Of a stretch of 64,000 nt of DNA, positions 9,036 to 18,503 are shown one piece after another; the stretch's first letter is position 1, and every line of letters starts with the position of its first letter. Source of the stretch: Desulfarculales bacterium UBA696 (GTDB taxonomy: Bacteria; Desulfobacterota; Syntrophobacteria; Syntrophobacterales; Syntrophobacteraceae). The stretch covers positions 249,216-313,215 of the forward strand of contig DBMO01000037.1 in assembly GCA_002298995.1 (NCBI GenBank). The letters run 5' to 3'. The notes under the pieces are model-generated. The model saw only the letters and a program-made list of their open reading frames with translations, did not search any database and had not been told where the DNA came from. Position numbers and translations under genes: made by a program.

Positions 9036-10457
9036 ATGGGGCATACTATGAAGCGAAATGCTGTACTGCTTTTGTGCTGTCTTGTCCTGGTGGGCCTGTG
9101 GGTAAATGCGGCAGCGGGAGGAAGCATCTCCACTGGTGGTGAACCTGGCGCGCTCAGGATCGAAAATGTCTCGACGAATGAACTGCTGCCGGTACAGGGG
9201 AATCATGCAGGAAATGCTTCGGGCGAAAGCGACGATAATACGCTCGGCATGATGCTGTCGATATTCCTTGGCGGAATTATGCTTAACCTGACCCCATGTA
9301 TTTACCCGTTGATCCCGGTGACTATTTCGTATTTTGGCGGCAGATCTTCTGGAGGCCAGGAACCGCAAAGCATGGGAGCGGTGGCCGCTCATGCAGTGCT
9401 CTATGTAATCGGGCTTGCGGTAACGAACTCGATGCTGGGCGTTGTTGCGGCCCTGTCGGGAAGGATGCTGGGGGAGGTGCTGCAAAATCCCGTCACGCTC
9501 GTTGTTGTTGGCGTCATTCTCGTCGGGTTCGCCTTGAGCATGTTCGGGTTTTGGGAGTTTCGGCTGCCCGGGGTGGTTACGGGGGCTGCCGCAAAAAATT
9601 ACGCGGGGTATTTCGGGAGCATTTTTATAGGTCTGACGGTTGGGTTGGTCGCCGCCCCCTGCGTGGGCCCTTTTGTAGTGGGCCTGCTTGTCTGGGTAGC
9701 CACAAAGGGAAATCCCTGGTTCGGGTTTTGGGTCTTCCTTGTCCTGAGCCTTGGGATGGGTGTGCCCCTTTTTGTGCTGGCGATGCTCTCGGGGCGCATT
9801 TCCAGCCTTCCGAAATCCGGTGAATGGATGCTCTGGGTACGAAAGCTCATGGGCTGGGTCTTGGTGCTCATGGCAGTTTACTTCATCAGGCCGCTTTTCT
9901 CGGAAATGTTTGGTAACATTATACTTGCACTCACATTTGTTGCGGCGGGGGTACACCTCGGGTGGGTGGATTCGACCGTGGCCGGGTTCCCGGCTTTTCA
10001 CTGGATCAAAAAGGGAGCCGGCATTTGCGCATTACTGGCGGCGGTAACGATCGTCTGGCCCTTGGTTTCCGCTGCCGAAGGCATCCACTGGCAGCGCTAT
10101 TCAGAAAAGGTATTCGAAGATGCCAAGAACTCGGGCAAGCCGATAATAGTGGATTTTTCCGCTGACTGGTGCGTGCCATGCCGCGAGATGGAAAAGCGCG
10201 TTTTCCATGATCCGGCGGTCGTGGAAAATGCCTCAAAGTATTTCGCAATGATAAAGGTGGACCTTACCGAAAAGGCCAATAAAGAGACCGAGAGGATGAT
10301 TCATCGATTCAATATCGATGGCGTGCCCACCGTGGTTTTTTTAAAACCCGGAGGGGAGGAGCGGCAAGATCTGCGGGTGCTGGAACTTATGCCCAAGGGC
10401 CGTTTTCTCGCTAGGATGGATGAACTGAGGAATTCTGCCGGCGGCACCGGAAAATGA
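9036..10457 (+). CDS. dsbD: DsbD-like thiol:disulfide interchange protein
   Basis: 473 residues: signal-like N-terminus (1-27), a short linker, a membrane domain (about 68-350) and a C-terminal thioredoxin domain with CVPC at 379-382. The two membrane cysteines that relay electrons are present as NLTPC (C88) and VAAPC (C209). The N-terminal periplasmic immunoglobulin-like alpha domain of E. coli DsbD is absent, so this is a CcdA-plus-thioredoxin fusion. Its predicted job is passing cytoplasmic reducing power to periplasmic proteins. ATG 9048 (MKRNAV) is an alternative start. Confidence 0.9.
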   Translation: MGHTMKRNAVLLLCCLVLVGLWVNAAAGGSISTGGEPGALRIENVSTNELLPVQGNHAGNASGESDDNTLGMMLSIFLGGIMLNLTPCIYPLIPVTISYFGGRSSGGQEPQSMGAVAAHAVLYVIGLAVTNSMLGVVAALSGRMLGEVLQNPVTLVVVGVILVGFALSMFGFWEFRLPGVVTGAAAKNYAGYFGSIFIGLTVGLVAAPCVGPFVVGLLVWVATKGNPWFGFWVFLVLSLGMGVPLFVLAMLSGRISSLPKSGEWMLWVRKLMGWVLVLMAVYFIRPLFSEMFGNIILALTFVAAGVHLGWVDSTVAGFPAFHWIKKGAGICALLAAVTIVWPLVSAAEGIHWQRYSEKVFEDAKNSGKPIIVDFSADWCVPCREMEKRVFHDPAVVENASKYFAMIKVDLTEKANKETERMIHRFNIDGVPTVVFLKPGGEERQDLRVLELMPKGRFLARMDELRNSAGGTGK

Positions 10458-10518
10458 AGCAAAGAGAATTCAAGTCCCCCGAACGCCTGAGGGATAGAAC
10501 TACTCTTTCGCGGTGCCG

Positions 10519-10677
10519 TTATGTTTTGGGCATCAAGGTCCCCATTACGTCCATTATAGCCTCTGCCCTTGCTCGTGGCTCGTCATACCCGTGCTTGTAC
10601 TGGTAATCCTGGAATAGATCGATTGTCTTTTCGAGTACTTCTCTCAGGCGGTCCGAATCGATAGAGATTTCCGGCAT
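10519..10677 (-). CDS. Small hypothetical protein, 52 residues
   Basis: Open frame from ATG 10677 to TAA, with GGAAGG about nine bases upstream. The protein begins MPEISIDSDRLREVLEK and is mostly amphipathic helix with Asp, Arg, Tyr and Met. It has no signal peptide, cysteines or recognised motif. Amino-acid composition and codon use look like real coding sequence rather than chance. Function unknown; it sits alone between dsbD and a transglycosylase gene, on the opposite strand to both. Confidence 0.55.
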   Translation of the reverse strand: MPEISIDSDRLREVLEKTIDLFQDYQYKHGYDEPRARAEAIMDVMGTLMPKT

Positions 10678-11003
10678 CCTTCCAGTCCTTCCGTGGGTTT
10701 GTTACCCTGGGCCCTCCAGGGCGGCTCCCCTCAAAGATAACACGCAATCGTCGCATTTCGAAACCAAAACCCTCTTTTCCCTTTTGAATTCCCCCGCAAT
10801 TGGTCGAAAAGATCTGTTAAAAGCCGGCCGGGTCGTCTAACATTTGAATTGAAATTTTGGCCGGAATAAGTTCATTTCAGCCCACTTCGATGTTCAAGGC
10901 CGGCTGGGGGAGGGTATCCCCCTCCGGGTGTTTTTTCTGGTTTATCGTCAAATTCGGGTATAGTTGGGACTTTATCGACATTTCGCTGTGGAGGGTGCCC
11001 GGG
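10678..11003. other. Intergenic stretch, no gene seen
   Basis: About 325 bp. An in-frame upstream extension of the transglycosylase gene crosses part of it, but that translation is unlikely as a signal region. Nothing else recognised. Confidence 0.4.
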
Positions 11004-12104
11004 ATGGCCGTCGAGAGGAAATGCAGGGCAGGTGTCCTCTTATTGATCGGGATTATGTGGATTGGCTTTTGGGGCGAAGGTAGTTGGGCCGGAGTCGAGA
11101 CAAACGCGCCCGGCACGGTGTTTGTAGTGCCCTACTTTCCAATTCCCGATCGAATGGAGCTTTGCGGCGAGCCGGTCCCAATGGATTCCGCCGATGTGCG
11201 AGAAAGGTTCGACCGGGAGTTTACCTCGATAGTCTACGGACATAGCAAAGTTTATATGTGGCTCAAGCGAATGGAGCGCTATTTCCCGATGATCGAGAAG
11301 CAACTGGCAGCTGCTGGACTTCCGGCGGACCTCAAGTACGTGGCGGTTGCCGAAAGCGATCTCATGATTAATTCGGTATCCTCTGCCGGGGCGGCGGGTC
11401 CGTGGCAGTTTATTTCCGAAACTGCCGCGAGGTATGGAATTAACCAAACCGCGGCAATCGATGAGCGCTATGATTTCGAGGCCGCGGGTTCCGGGGCATT
11501 CAAATACCTCAAGCACCTGCACGATGATTTCCAGAATTGGGCCCTCTCCATTGCGGCTTATAATTGCGGTGAACAGCGGGTCCATGACGAGATGAGAAAA
11601 CAGAAATCCAGAAGCTATTATACTCTGAAGCTTCCAAATGAAACGGAGAGATATATATTCAGAATCCTTGCCATCAAGGAGGTTCTGAGCAATCCGGCGA
11701 AGTATGGGTATCATCTGCCCAAAGGTGCGGGGTACCAGCCTGTTGCGGTCGATAAGGTGCGAGTCAGACTTACCGGTCCGGTCCCGCTTATTGCGGCGGC
11801 GGAGGCCGCCGGCATTTCATACCGGGAATTCAGGGTGCTTAACCCGGTCTTTGTCTCCGACGTCCTGCCGGCCGGCGCCATTACGGTTTCTGTTCCCGAG
11901 GGCAAGGGGAAACAGTTTGAAAAGAAGATCGGCTCGATTCAATCGGAAGCAAAGCTTTCTACGGTCTTCCACAAGGTTGTCAAGGGAGAGACGCTGGATG
12001 CCATAGCTCTAAAATACAAGGCGCCTTTGAAATCTATTTGTGAGTGGAATGGTATAAAAGACCGTAAGATCAGGCTCGGGCAGGTTCTCAAAATTTACAG
12101 GTGA
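11004..12104 (+). CDS. MltD-like lytic transglycosylase with LysM domain
   Basis: 366 residues from ATG 11004, preferred over an upstream ATG at 10857 because GGAGG precedes it and a signal sequence starts directly (LLLIGIMWIGFWGEGSWA). The central SLT domain has AVAESDL with the catalytic Glu, SSAGAAGPWQFI and the late ALSIAAYNCGE motif. The C-terminus holds a LysM peptidoglycan-binding module (VVKGETLDAIALKY...WNGIKDRKIRLGQVLKI). It should cleave glycan strands to 1,6-anhydromuropeptides in the periplasm. One LysM is clear; the region before it may be a degenerate second copy. Confidence 0.88.
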   Translation: MAVERKCRAGVLLLIGIMWIGFWGEGSWAGVETNAPGTVFVVPYFPIPDRMELCGEPVPMDSADVRERFDREFTSIVYGHSKVYMWLKRMERYFPMIEKQLAAAGLPADLKYVAVAESDLMINSVSSAGAAGPWQFISETAARYGINQTAAIDERYDFEAAGSGAFKYLKHLHDDFQNWALSIAAYNCGEQRVHDEMRKQKSRSYYTLKLPNETERYIFRILAIKEVLSNPAKYGYHLPKGAGYQPVAVDKVRVRLTGPVPLIAAAEAAGISYREFRVLNPVFVSDVLPAGAITVSVPEGKGKQFEKKIGSIQSEAKLSTVFHKVVKGETLDAIALKYKAPLKSICEWNGIKDRKIRLGQVLKIYR

Positions 12105-12262
12105 TGAGTGATAATGAAAAAGTGTGGCAACCGGGCTTGCTTTCGCCGCCGATGCGCTTTGCGCCTCGATTTGCTGCTTTATTAAATGCCTTGACAACCC
12201 CCGCTTCGAGAACTACGATGACGGGCCAAAAAAGTCTAAAAGTCGAATTATTTTGGTGAAAT

Positions 12263-13006
12263 ATGAATGATTACCGCAAATTCTCGGAGATCCTGTGCAA
12301 GAGCCGGCACGCGGTTGCGCTAACCGGTGCGGGGATATCCGTGGAAAGCGGGATACCGGATTTTAGAAGCAAGGACGGCATGTGGTCCCGCTTCGATCCT
12401 GCCGAGTATGCATACATTGAATCCTTTCGGTCTGATCCCGTCAAGGTTTGGAAAATGCTGGCGGAAATGGACAGCCTTTTTGCTCGTGTTCAACCAAATG
12501 CCGCTCACGCCGCACTGAGCGAGTTTGAAAAGCTTGGGCTTTTAAAGGCTGTTGTGACGCAAAACATCGACAGCCTTCACCAGCGCGCTGGAAGTTCAAA
12601 CGTGATCGAATTCCACGGGCATTTCCGGAGCCTGCACTGCGATTGCTGCGGTAAAATCCAGATGAGGCAGGACACCAAACTGGACGCTCTCCCGCCCCGG
12701 TGTTCCTGTGGGGGGCCGCTTCGGCCCGATATCATCTTCTTCGGGGAAGGAATTCCCGGCGATGCTTATCGCCGTGCGTTCGAAGAGGCCGAGAAATGCG
12801 ATCTTATGCTGGTTATCGGCACTTCGGCACTCGTTTCGCCCGCGTCAATGCTCCCGCGGGTTGCAAAAAAGGCCGGAGCGCTACTTCTTGAGATAAATCC
12901 GACTGCTTCCGAGCTTTCTCACAGCATTACCGATCTGCTCGTTATGGAGCCTGCCGGTAAGGCACTGGGAGCAATTTTGGAGATCGTTAGGGAAATACGG
13001 TCTTAA
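12263..13006 (+). CDS. Sir2 family NAD-dependent protein deacetylase
   Basis: 247 residues. NAD-binding motif GAGISVESGIPDFR (22-35), TQNIDSLHQRAG (99-110), catalytic H118 in EFHG, and a zinc module with C126, C129, C147 and C149. It lacks the Tyr-x-x-Arg pair that marks desuccinylase-type sirtuins, so deacetylation is more likely. Typical targets in bacteria are acyl-CoA synthetases, which fits an organism living on fatty or aromatic acids (inference). It ends 16 bp before tolQ on the same strand, so it may be transcribed with the tol genes. Confidence 0.92.
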   Translation: MNDYRKFSEILCKSRHAVALTGAGISVESGIPDFRSKDGMWSRFDPAEYAYIESFRSDPVKVWKMLAEMDSLFARVQPNAAHAALSEFEKLGLLKAVVTQNIDSLHQRAGSSNVIEFHGHFRSLHCDCCGKIQMRQDTKLDALPPRCSCGGPLRPDIIFFGEGIPGDAYRRAFEEAEKCDLMLVIGTSALVSPASMLPRVAKKAGALLLEINPTASELSHSITDLLVMEPAGKALGAILEIVREIRS

Positions 13007-13022
13007 TCAAAGGGATGGTCTG

Positions 13023-13832
13023 ATGTTGATTCAACTGGTTTCCGGTTTAGTTTATGCTGCCACCGATAGTCCCGCTTACCAGCGCACCGGAGACAGCGTC
13101 GTAGACATGATCTTTAACGCCGGCCCGATGGTAAAATTCATCTTGCTGGTTCTTCTGGGGCTTTCAATTGCCTGCTGGTGCGTGATCCTGCTCAAATACC
13201 GCCTCGTGCGCCGCGCCAACAAGCAATCGGAGCGCTTTTTCGAGCTTTTCAGGAACAGAAAGAATTATGCCGCCCTCTATCGGGACAGCGAACCGCTCGA
13301 AGACAGCCATCTCGCCCAGATCTACCGGGTCGGCTATGCGGAACTCAACCGGGTTGGAAAATCGCTCGAGACCAAGAACCTGGTCGAGCTGTCAACCAAC
13401 CCTGAAATACTGATTGAAAACGTCGAACGGGCAATCCAGGGCGGCATGACCGCCGAGCGCCAACGATTCGAGCGCTTTTTGCCCCTGCTGGCAACCACCG
13501 GCAGCACCGCGCCTTTTATCGGCCTTTTTGGAACGGTCTGGGGCATCATGACAAGTTTTCAGGAGATAGGTCTTAAGGGCGCCGCAAACCTGGCGGTTGT
13601 TGCCCCCGGTATTTCCGAGGCGCTCGTTGCCACCGCTATCGGGTTGGCCGCCGCCATACCGGCCGTGGTGGGATACAATCATTTTGCAACGCGCATCCAG
13701 AATATAGAAAACGAAATGAGCCATTTTTCCGCCGACCTGCTCAATATGCTCAAACGCGACCTCATGCGCAAGGGCAGGCAGGAGGAGAGTTACTCGGCAT
13801 CTTCTGAGCAAAGGCTGGCGGTCCAGGACTAG
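13023..13832 (+). CDS. tolQ: Tol-Pal system protein TolQ
   Basis: 269 residues of the MotA/TolQ/ExbB family with three membrane segments: one near residues 40-60 and two in the C-terminal half, in the conserved stretch TTGSTAPFIGLFGTVWGIM and GISEALVATAIGLAAAIPAV. With TolR it forms the proton channel that energises TolA. Being followed by tolR, tolA, tolB, pal and cpoB identifies it as TolQ rather than ExbB. The gene follows the sirtuin gene after 16 bp. Confidence 0.95.
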   Translation: MLIQLVSGLVYAATDSPAYQRTGDSVVDMIFNAGPMVKFILLVLLGLSIACWCVILLKYRLVRRANKQSERFFELFRNRKNYAALYRDSEPLEDSHLAQIYRVGYAELNRVGKSLETKNLVELSTNPEILIENVERAIQGGMTAERQRFERFLPLLATTGSTAPFIGLFGTVWGIMTSFQEIGLKGAANLAVVAPGISEALVATAIGLAAAIPAVVGYNHFATRIQNIENEMSHFSADLLNMLKRDLMRKGRQEESYSASSEQRLAVQD

Positions 13833-13855
13833 GAGCTCGGAGAGGATTACGGCAA

Positions 13856-14308
13856 ATGCAGGTAAGTGGTAACGGCAAAAAGGGCATGGTTGCCGAAATT
13901 AACGTCACGCCGCTCGTGGACGTAATGCTGGTCTTGCTGATAATTTTCATGGTTACGGCCCCGATGATGACGCAGGGCGTTGATGTGAAGCTGCCTGAAA
14001 GCTCCGCTCCGGCAATACCATCCGATGACGAGCGCTTGGTGGTGACATTAACACGGGAGCGGCAGGTCTACATCAACGACAATCAGGTGGATGTGAAGGA
14101 ACTCGAAGGCAAGCTCGCGGCCATCGCGCAAAACCGGCAGGACCACAAAGGGGTTTTTCTCCGGGCCGATGGAAAGCTCGAGTACGCTTACATCATGGAA
14201 ATAATGGGCATGATCCGTCAGGCCGGGATCGAGCAGATCGGAATGGTTACAGAACCCCTTAAGGACGTGCCCAAGGTCGCTCCTGGCAGGCCCAGGGGCA
14301 GGAACTAG
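13856..14308 (+). CDS. tolR: Tol-Pal system protein TolR
   Basis: 150 residues of the ExbD/TolR family: a short cytoplasmic start, one membrane helix containing the proton-relay Asp in VTPLVDVMLVLLIIFMVTAP, and a periplasmic domain. Residues INDNQVDVKELEGKL and FLRADGKLEYAYIMEIMGMIRQAGI are standard for the periplasmic fold. It works with TolQ in the inner membrane. It lies 23 bp after tolQ and 3 bp before tolA. Confidence 0.95.
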   Translation: MQVSGNGKKGMVAEINVTPLVDVMLVLLIIFMVTAPMMTQGVDVKLPESSAPAIPSDDERLVVTLTRERQVYINDNQVDVKELEGKLAAIAQNRQDHKGVFLRADGKLEYAYIMEIMGMIRQAGIEQIGMVTEPLKDVPKVAPGRPRGRN

Positions 14309-14311
14309 GAA

Positions 14312-15259
14312 ATGGAACAGATTACGCTGGTGAAGGGGAGGGTTACCCGAAGCGAGTTGCTCGCCGGACTTGGTGGGTCGTTCCTGGTTCACGTCCTGGT
14401 ATTCGCCGCCGCGCTGATCGCAGTGTGGACGACGCCGCACAAGCCTTTGAAGCCTCCGTTTTGCACGGTGAACCTCGTTTCGATGAAGGATATCGGGACC
14501 GGCAGTTCCGAGCCTAAGGGAATCCCGAAAGGATCCGAAGATATAAAGGTCCCCGAGGCGCGCAAGTCCTTTTCAAGGGAGACGGAAAAGTCCGGTCCGG
14601 TTCTTCCGGTAAAGCGGCTTCAACTTGATGAGTCTCCAAGGCCCCAGCAGGAAGTTCAGATAAAGAAGATCGAACCCAAGGAGGCCCCTAAACTGGCGGA
14701 TACGGCACAGGACAAGGCTGCCGTTAATCTCGACAAGCTTATCCCAAAACCCAAGGTTGTGCCCAAGCCTTCATCCGAAAGTGCGGGTGCCGGCCAGGAA
14801 ACGGCACACTCCTCACAAGTGGAACCAGCTTCGCCTCGTGGAGGCAGGACAGCATCTACAACCGATGCCTCGCCTCGTGGATCGACAACTGGAAGTCCCG
14901 ATGCCGGTGCAAAAGGCGCAACGCAGGGCAGTACCGCCGGAAGTCCCGATGGAAGCAGCGCGGTGAATGCTCTCGCGGGTTTGTACATGCAGAAAGTTTC
15001 TGAAGCCATTCAACGCGAATGGAGGCTTTTTAGCGATAAGGAGGCAGCCGGAAAGAAGGCGGTTGTCCAGGTACAGATAAAGAAGAGCGGTGAAGTCGTA
15101 AGTGTTCACCTTGTCAAGGCATCCGGCAGCACCGTTTTTGACGAGGCCGCGTTGCGGGCCGTACAAAGGGCAGCCCCGCTGCCCACGGTCCCTGATGTTA
15201 TGGTACAGTCAAGTGTCATTACATTGATCTTGAATTTCGTGCCGGGCAGCGTGTCCTGA
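14312..15259 (+). CDS. tolA: TolA-like energy-transducing protein
   Basis: 315 residues. One N-terminal membrane helix (about 18-40, ELLAGLGGSFLVHVLVFAAA) is followed by a long Lys/Pro/Ser/Gly-rich spacer (about 65-215) containing two SPRGG/SPRGS-type repeats and three copies of GSPD or like units. The TonB/TolA C-terminal domain (about 225-315) has the motif GxVxSVxLxxASG...FDEAALRAVQRAAPLP. Its spacer is flexible rather than the long Ala-rich coiled coil of E. coli TolA. It links TolQR to TolB and Pal across the periplasm. Confidence 0.9.
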   Translation: MEQITLVKGRVTRSELLAGLGGSFLVHVLVFAAALIAVWTTPHKPLKPPFCTVNLVSMKDIGTGSSEPKGIPKGSEDIKVPEARKSFSRETEKSGPVLPVKRLQLDESPRPQQEVQIKKIEPKEAPKLADTAQDKAAVNLDKLIPKPKVVPKPSSESAGAGQETAHSSQVEPASPRGGRTASTTDASPRGSTTGSPDAGAKGATQGSTAGSPDGSSAVNALAGLYMQKVSEAIQREWRLFSDKEAAGKKAVVQVQIKKSGEVVSVHLVKASGSTVFDEAALRAVQRAAPLPTVPDVMVQSSVITLILNFVPGSVS

Positions 15260-15282
15260 CCCGGCCGGGAAAGGCCTTTGCA

Positions 15283-16614
15283 GTGCTTTTTTGCAGAAAA
15301 TGGAACAAAGGATTATTAGTTGCCTTCCTTGGGCTTGTATTTGTCGCTGCTTTTATTGGTAAAGCCGCCGCGCAGACCTATGAAGGAACTATAAAGGGGG
15401 TAAACTTTCAAAAAATCCCAATAGCCGTCCCTGAATTCAAATACATGAGTTCCGAGCAGACACAGTTTGCGCGAGATATGGCCCAAACGCTTGCAAACGA
15501 CCTTGACTTCTCCGGTGTCTTTCGCCCTCTGGACCCGAAAGGGTTCGTTGAAGATCCTCAGGCAATGGGGCTCAATGCACCGGAAATACAATTCCCTAAC
15601 TGGAAAAGAATAGGCGCGGATTATCTCGTGCGCGGCTCTTATCAGGTCCAGGGCTCTAGCGTCAGGATGGAAGGGCGGCTTTTTGACGTCGTCGGCCAGA
15701 AGATGATAAAGGGGAAAGTCTACGATGGGGACATCCGTAGCTGGCGTTCGATGGTGCACGATCTTGCTGATGAGATCCTCCTCGCTCTGACCGGTGAGCG
15801 GGGCGTATTCGATACGAAAATTGCCTACGTTCAGAGCACGGGAAACGGCAAGGAAATATTTTACTGCGACTTTGACGGCAGCAATCCTGTCCAGGTGACG
15901 CGCGACAACAGCATTGCACTTTCGCCCAACTGGAGCAGGGACATGAGCCAGCTTGCATACGTGAGCTACAAGGACGGCGCGCCGAAGATTTATTCGGCAA
16001 ACGTTCAAACTGGTGCCCAGACCCTCATCTGCAACTATCCTGGAACCAACATATCGCCCGCGTGGAGGCCCGGAAGGAGCGAACTGGCTGTTACGATGAC
16101 CAAGGATGGAAATCCTGATATCTTTCTGGTAAGCTCTTCCGGCCAGATCCTCCAGAAGCTCGTTCATGGGTGGTCGATAAACGTTTCTCCGGACTGGTCT
16201 CCCGACGGCAGAAAGCTTGCCTATGTGTCGAATGAATCCGGAAATCCCCAAGTGTATGTTCTCGATGTCGGGTCGGGGCAGAAAAAGAGGATCACTTTCA
16301 GCGGGAACTACAACACCTCGCCGGCCTGGTCGCCAAAAGGTGACTGGATTGCATACAGCGGTGTAGCGGGTGGAAATCACAATATTTTTATTACGCGTGC
16401 CGAAGGCGGCGAGACGAAGCAGCTAACCAGCGGGGGAGGCAATAATGAATCTCCCAGCTGGTCACCTGACGGACGGATGATAGCGTTCAGCTCGACAAGG
16501 CAGGGAGGACCAGCTATCTGGGCCTTGTTGGTTGACGGGACGGGGATAAAACGGCTCACGCGCCAGGGTGGCTCTCAGGAGTTGCCGGACTGGTCCGCGC
16601 GGTTGAGTCGATAA
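15283..16614 (+). CDS. tolB: Tol-Pal system beta-propeller protein TolB
   Basis: 443 residues from a GTG start. The signal peptide (LLVAFLGLVFVAAFIGKAAA) is followed by the TolB N-terminal domain (about 32-170), then a six-bladed beta propeller with WD40-like PD40 repeats: SPDWSPDGRKLAYVS, SPAWSPKGDWIAYSG and SPSWSPDGRMIAFSS. It is a periplasmic protein that binds Pal and is released by TolA. Spacing to tolA is 23 bp. The length is normal for the family. Confidence 0.96.
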   Translation: MLFCRKWNKGLLVAFLGLVFVAAFIGKAAAQTYEGTIKGVNFQKIPIAVPEFKYMSSEQTQFARDMAQTLANDLDFSGVFRPLDPKGFVEDPQAMGLNAPEIQFPNWKRIGADYLVRGSYQVQGSSVRMEGRLFDVVGQKMIKGKVYDGDIRSWRSMVHDLADEILLALTGERGVFDTKIAYVQSTGNGKEIFYCDFDGSNPVQVTRDNSIALSPNWSRDMSQLAYVSYKDGAPKIYSANVQTGAQTLICNYPGTNISPAWRPGRSELAVTMTKDGNPDIFLVSSSGQILQKLVHGWSINVSPDWSPDGRKLAYVSNESGNPQVYVLDVGSGQKKRITFSGNYNTSPAWSPKGDWIAYSGVAGGNHNIFITRAEGGETKQLTSGGGNNESPSWSPDGRMIAFSSTRQGGPAIWALLVDGTGIKRLTRQGGSQELPDWSARLSR

Positions 16615-16758
16615 TTTGCAAATTAATTGAAAGATTTGTAGGGTGGACACGGTTTTTTCATGACCGCCGTCAACGCTGGGCAACATCGCTTCGGTCCAGG
16701 AAAAGTAAGGCATTAGAGTGATCTGGACCAGGCAAAATCACCTTGGAGGGGGGAAGTA

Positions 16759-17325
16759 ATGAGAAAGACGATGGGAAGGGTGGTCGGCGTACTACTGGTT
16801 GTGCTCTTGATAGGTATTACGGGTGCGTGTTCCAAAAAGCAGGTGCCTTCGCAGCCTGGAATGAGCGGGGCCACACCGGGTGCATACGGGCCGGGTGCCG
16901 GCGGACCAGGGGGGATGGACGATGCCAGGTGGAGAGAGCTTGGGATAACCACCGAGGCAGAAAAGCGTGAATTCCTCGAAAAGGCGCAGGCTTTTGAGAA
17001 CCAGGATATCTACTTCGACTACGACGCCTATACGCTCACCCAGCCGGCGCAAAAAGTCCTCGACGAAAAGCTGGCTTTTCTCAAGCGCTACCCTAAAGTG
17101 AAGGTAACGGTTGAAGGTCATTGCGATGAGCGCGGCACTACCGAATACAATATGGCGCTGGGCGAGAGGCGGGCAAATGCAGCCTATCAATACCTTGCGA
17201 ACGCCGGTCTTCAGGGCGTGAAGCTCGCATCGATCAGCTTCGGCAAGGAACGGCCTCTTGCAACGGGCCACGATGAGGCCTCCTGGGCGAAAAACAGGCG
17301 CGCACATTTTGCAATTAACTACTAA
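16759..17325 (+). CDS. pal: Peptidoglycan-associated lipoprotein Pal
   Basis: 188 residues. The lipoprotein signal ends in ITGAC. A Gly/Pro-rich linker (about 30-55) precedes the OmpA-like peptidoglycan-binding domain: IYFDYDAYTL, VTVEGHCDERGTTEYNMALGERRA and the closing FGKERP, with the conserved Asp and Arg that hold diaminopimelate. It anchors the outer membrane to the wall and is the substrate-end partner of TolB. A strong ribosome-binding site GGAGGGGGGAAG precedes it, and a strong terminator follows. Confidence 0.96.
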   Translation: MRKTMGRVVGVLLVVLLIGITGACSKKQVPSQPGMSGATPGAYGPGAGGPGGMDDARWRELGITTEAEKREFLEKAQAFENQDIYFDYDAYTLTQPAQKVLDEKLAFLKRYPKVKVTVEGHCDERGTTEYNMALGERRANAAYQYLANAGLQGVKLASISFGKERPLATGHDEASWAKNRRAHFAINY

Positions 17326-17363
17326 AAGCGCTTAACTTCAGTTCTCCTGTCCGCTATTCTAAG

Positions 17364-17400
17364 GACCGGCCCAATCAAAACATGATTGGGGCCGGTCTTT
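17364..17400 (+). terminator. Terminator after pal
   Basis: GACCGGCCCAATCA (17364-17377) pairs with TGATTGGGGCCGGTC (17383-17397) with one bulged base, followed by a short T run. It lies inside the tol gene cluster, between pal and cpoB, and could lower cpoB expression. Confidence 0.75.
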
Positions 17401-17505
17401 ATCATTATCATGGCACCAAGATCAATAACTCCGGCGCGCGAAATATGAAGTCCAGCCGCCGGAATCAGCTGTGAGCCTTCCGCCATTCAGGAGAAAGGGA
17501 CTTTT

Positions 17506-18333
17506 ATGGGCGGTCCAATCATGTATGTAAGAACTGCTTTGCTGCTTATTCTCGGCGGCTGCCTTTCGGGATGCGCCACGACTTCGGAGACCTCGACGAT
17601 TCAGCAAAATCTTGCGATGCTCAACGAAAGACAATTGGGTATCGAGCGCAGGATCGAAAGCAATGAGGGCCAATCTCGCCGGTCGGGAGATCTCTACTCG
17701 AAGGTCGAGGAACTCCAGATGCGGATAGGTAAGCTCAACGGCAAAATCGAGGAGCTTGAATACAAGCTTGATCAGTACCAGCGTGCCCAAGCCCAGGTGC
17801 AGCAGCAGGCACAAGGCGCGCCGGTCCAGCAACACGAGCCGGCGAACCCCGTGATAGTCGAGGCGCCTCAGCGGCCTCTACAACCCCTTCCTCCCATTGC
17901 AGCCGTTTCGCCCAGGGTAGCTCAACCGGCCCCGCCAATCGAACCACCGGCTGCCGAAGTGGCCGACAGGGCCGCATTTGAAAAGGCTTCGTCCCTTTTT
18001 CAGCAGGGCAAGTTCGAAGCAGCAAGGAAGGATTACCAGGCGCTGCTTGCGAAATATCCCAAATCGGAATATGCCGACAGCGCGGTTTTTAACATCGGTG
18101 AATGTTATATGTCCGAGAAGCGATACCAGGATGCGATTGAAAGTTACCAGCAGGTAATCGACAAGTACCCGAAGGGTGGCAAGGCAGCACAGGCGCTATT
18201 GAAACAGGGTACGGCGTTCCAGCAAATCGGCGACACCACCGCCGCGCGTATCATCTATGAGCGCCTTGTGGAAAAGTACCCCGGTACGCCTGCCGCACAG
18301 GCAGCGGACAAGAAGCTTAAGCAGATGCCTTAA
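17506..18333 (+). CDS. cpoB: Cell division coordinator CpoB (YbgF family)
   Basis: 275 residues. Signal sequence ends LSGCATT, with a lipobox LSGC, so it may be a lipoprotein unlike E. coli CpoB. An N-terminal coiled coil (about 35-100) rich in Gln/Arg/Glu drives trimerisation. A Pro-rich linker (about 105-155) and a C-terminal TPR domain with three repeats (for example FEKASSLFQQGKFEAARKDY) follow. CpoB links Tol-Pal to cell-wall synthesis during constriction. It is the last gene of the tol cluster. An internal ATG at 17521 is an equally plausible start. Confidence 0.9.
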   Translation: MGGPIMYVRTALLLILGGCLSGCATTSETSTIQQNLAMLNERQLGIERRIESNEGQSRRSGDLYSKVEELQMRIGKLNGKIEELEYKLDQYQRAQAQVQQQAQGAPVQQHEPANPVIVEAPQRPLQPLPPIAAVSPRVAQPAPPIEPPAAEVADRAAFEKASSLFQQGKFEAARKDYQALLAKYPKSEYADSAVFNIGECYMSEKRYQDAIESYQQVIDKYPKGGKAAQALLKQGTAFQQIGDTTAARIIYERLVEKYPGTPAAQAADKKLKQMP

Positions 18334-18503
18334 CGAGCATCTCAGTAACGCGACGCTACTGGTCTGGTGCGAATAAACCCCGCAAGCGGTACCGAGGGAA
18401 GGGTTGAGCTGTGCACGGGATCAAATTCGCGTACCGGGATAGAAGTGGCGAAACCCGCATTTAGATTGCATCCGTGCACCGGTCAGTTCAACCTGGAGAA
18501 TGC

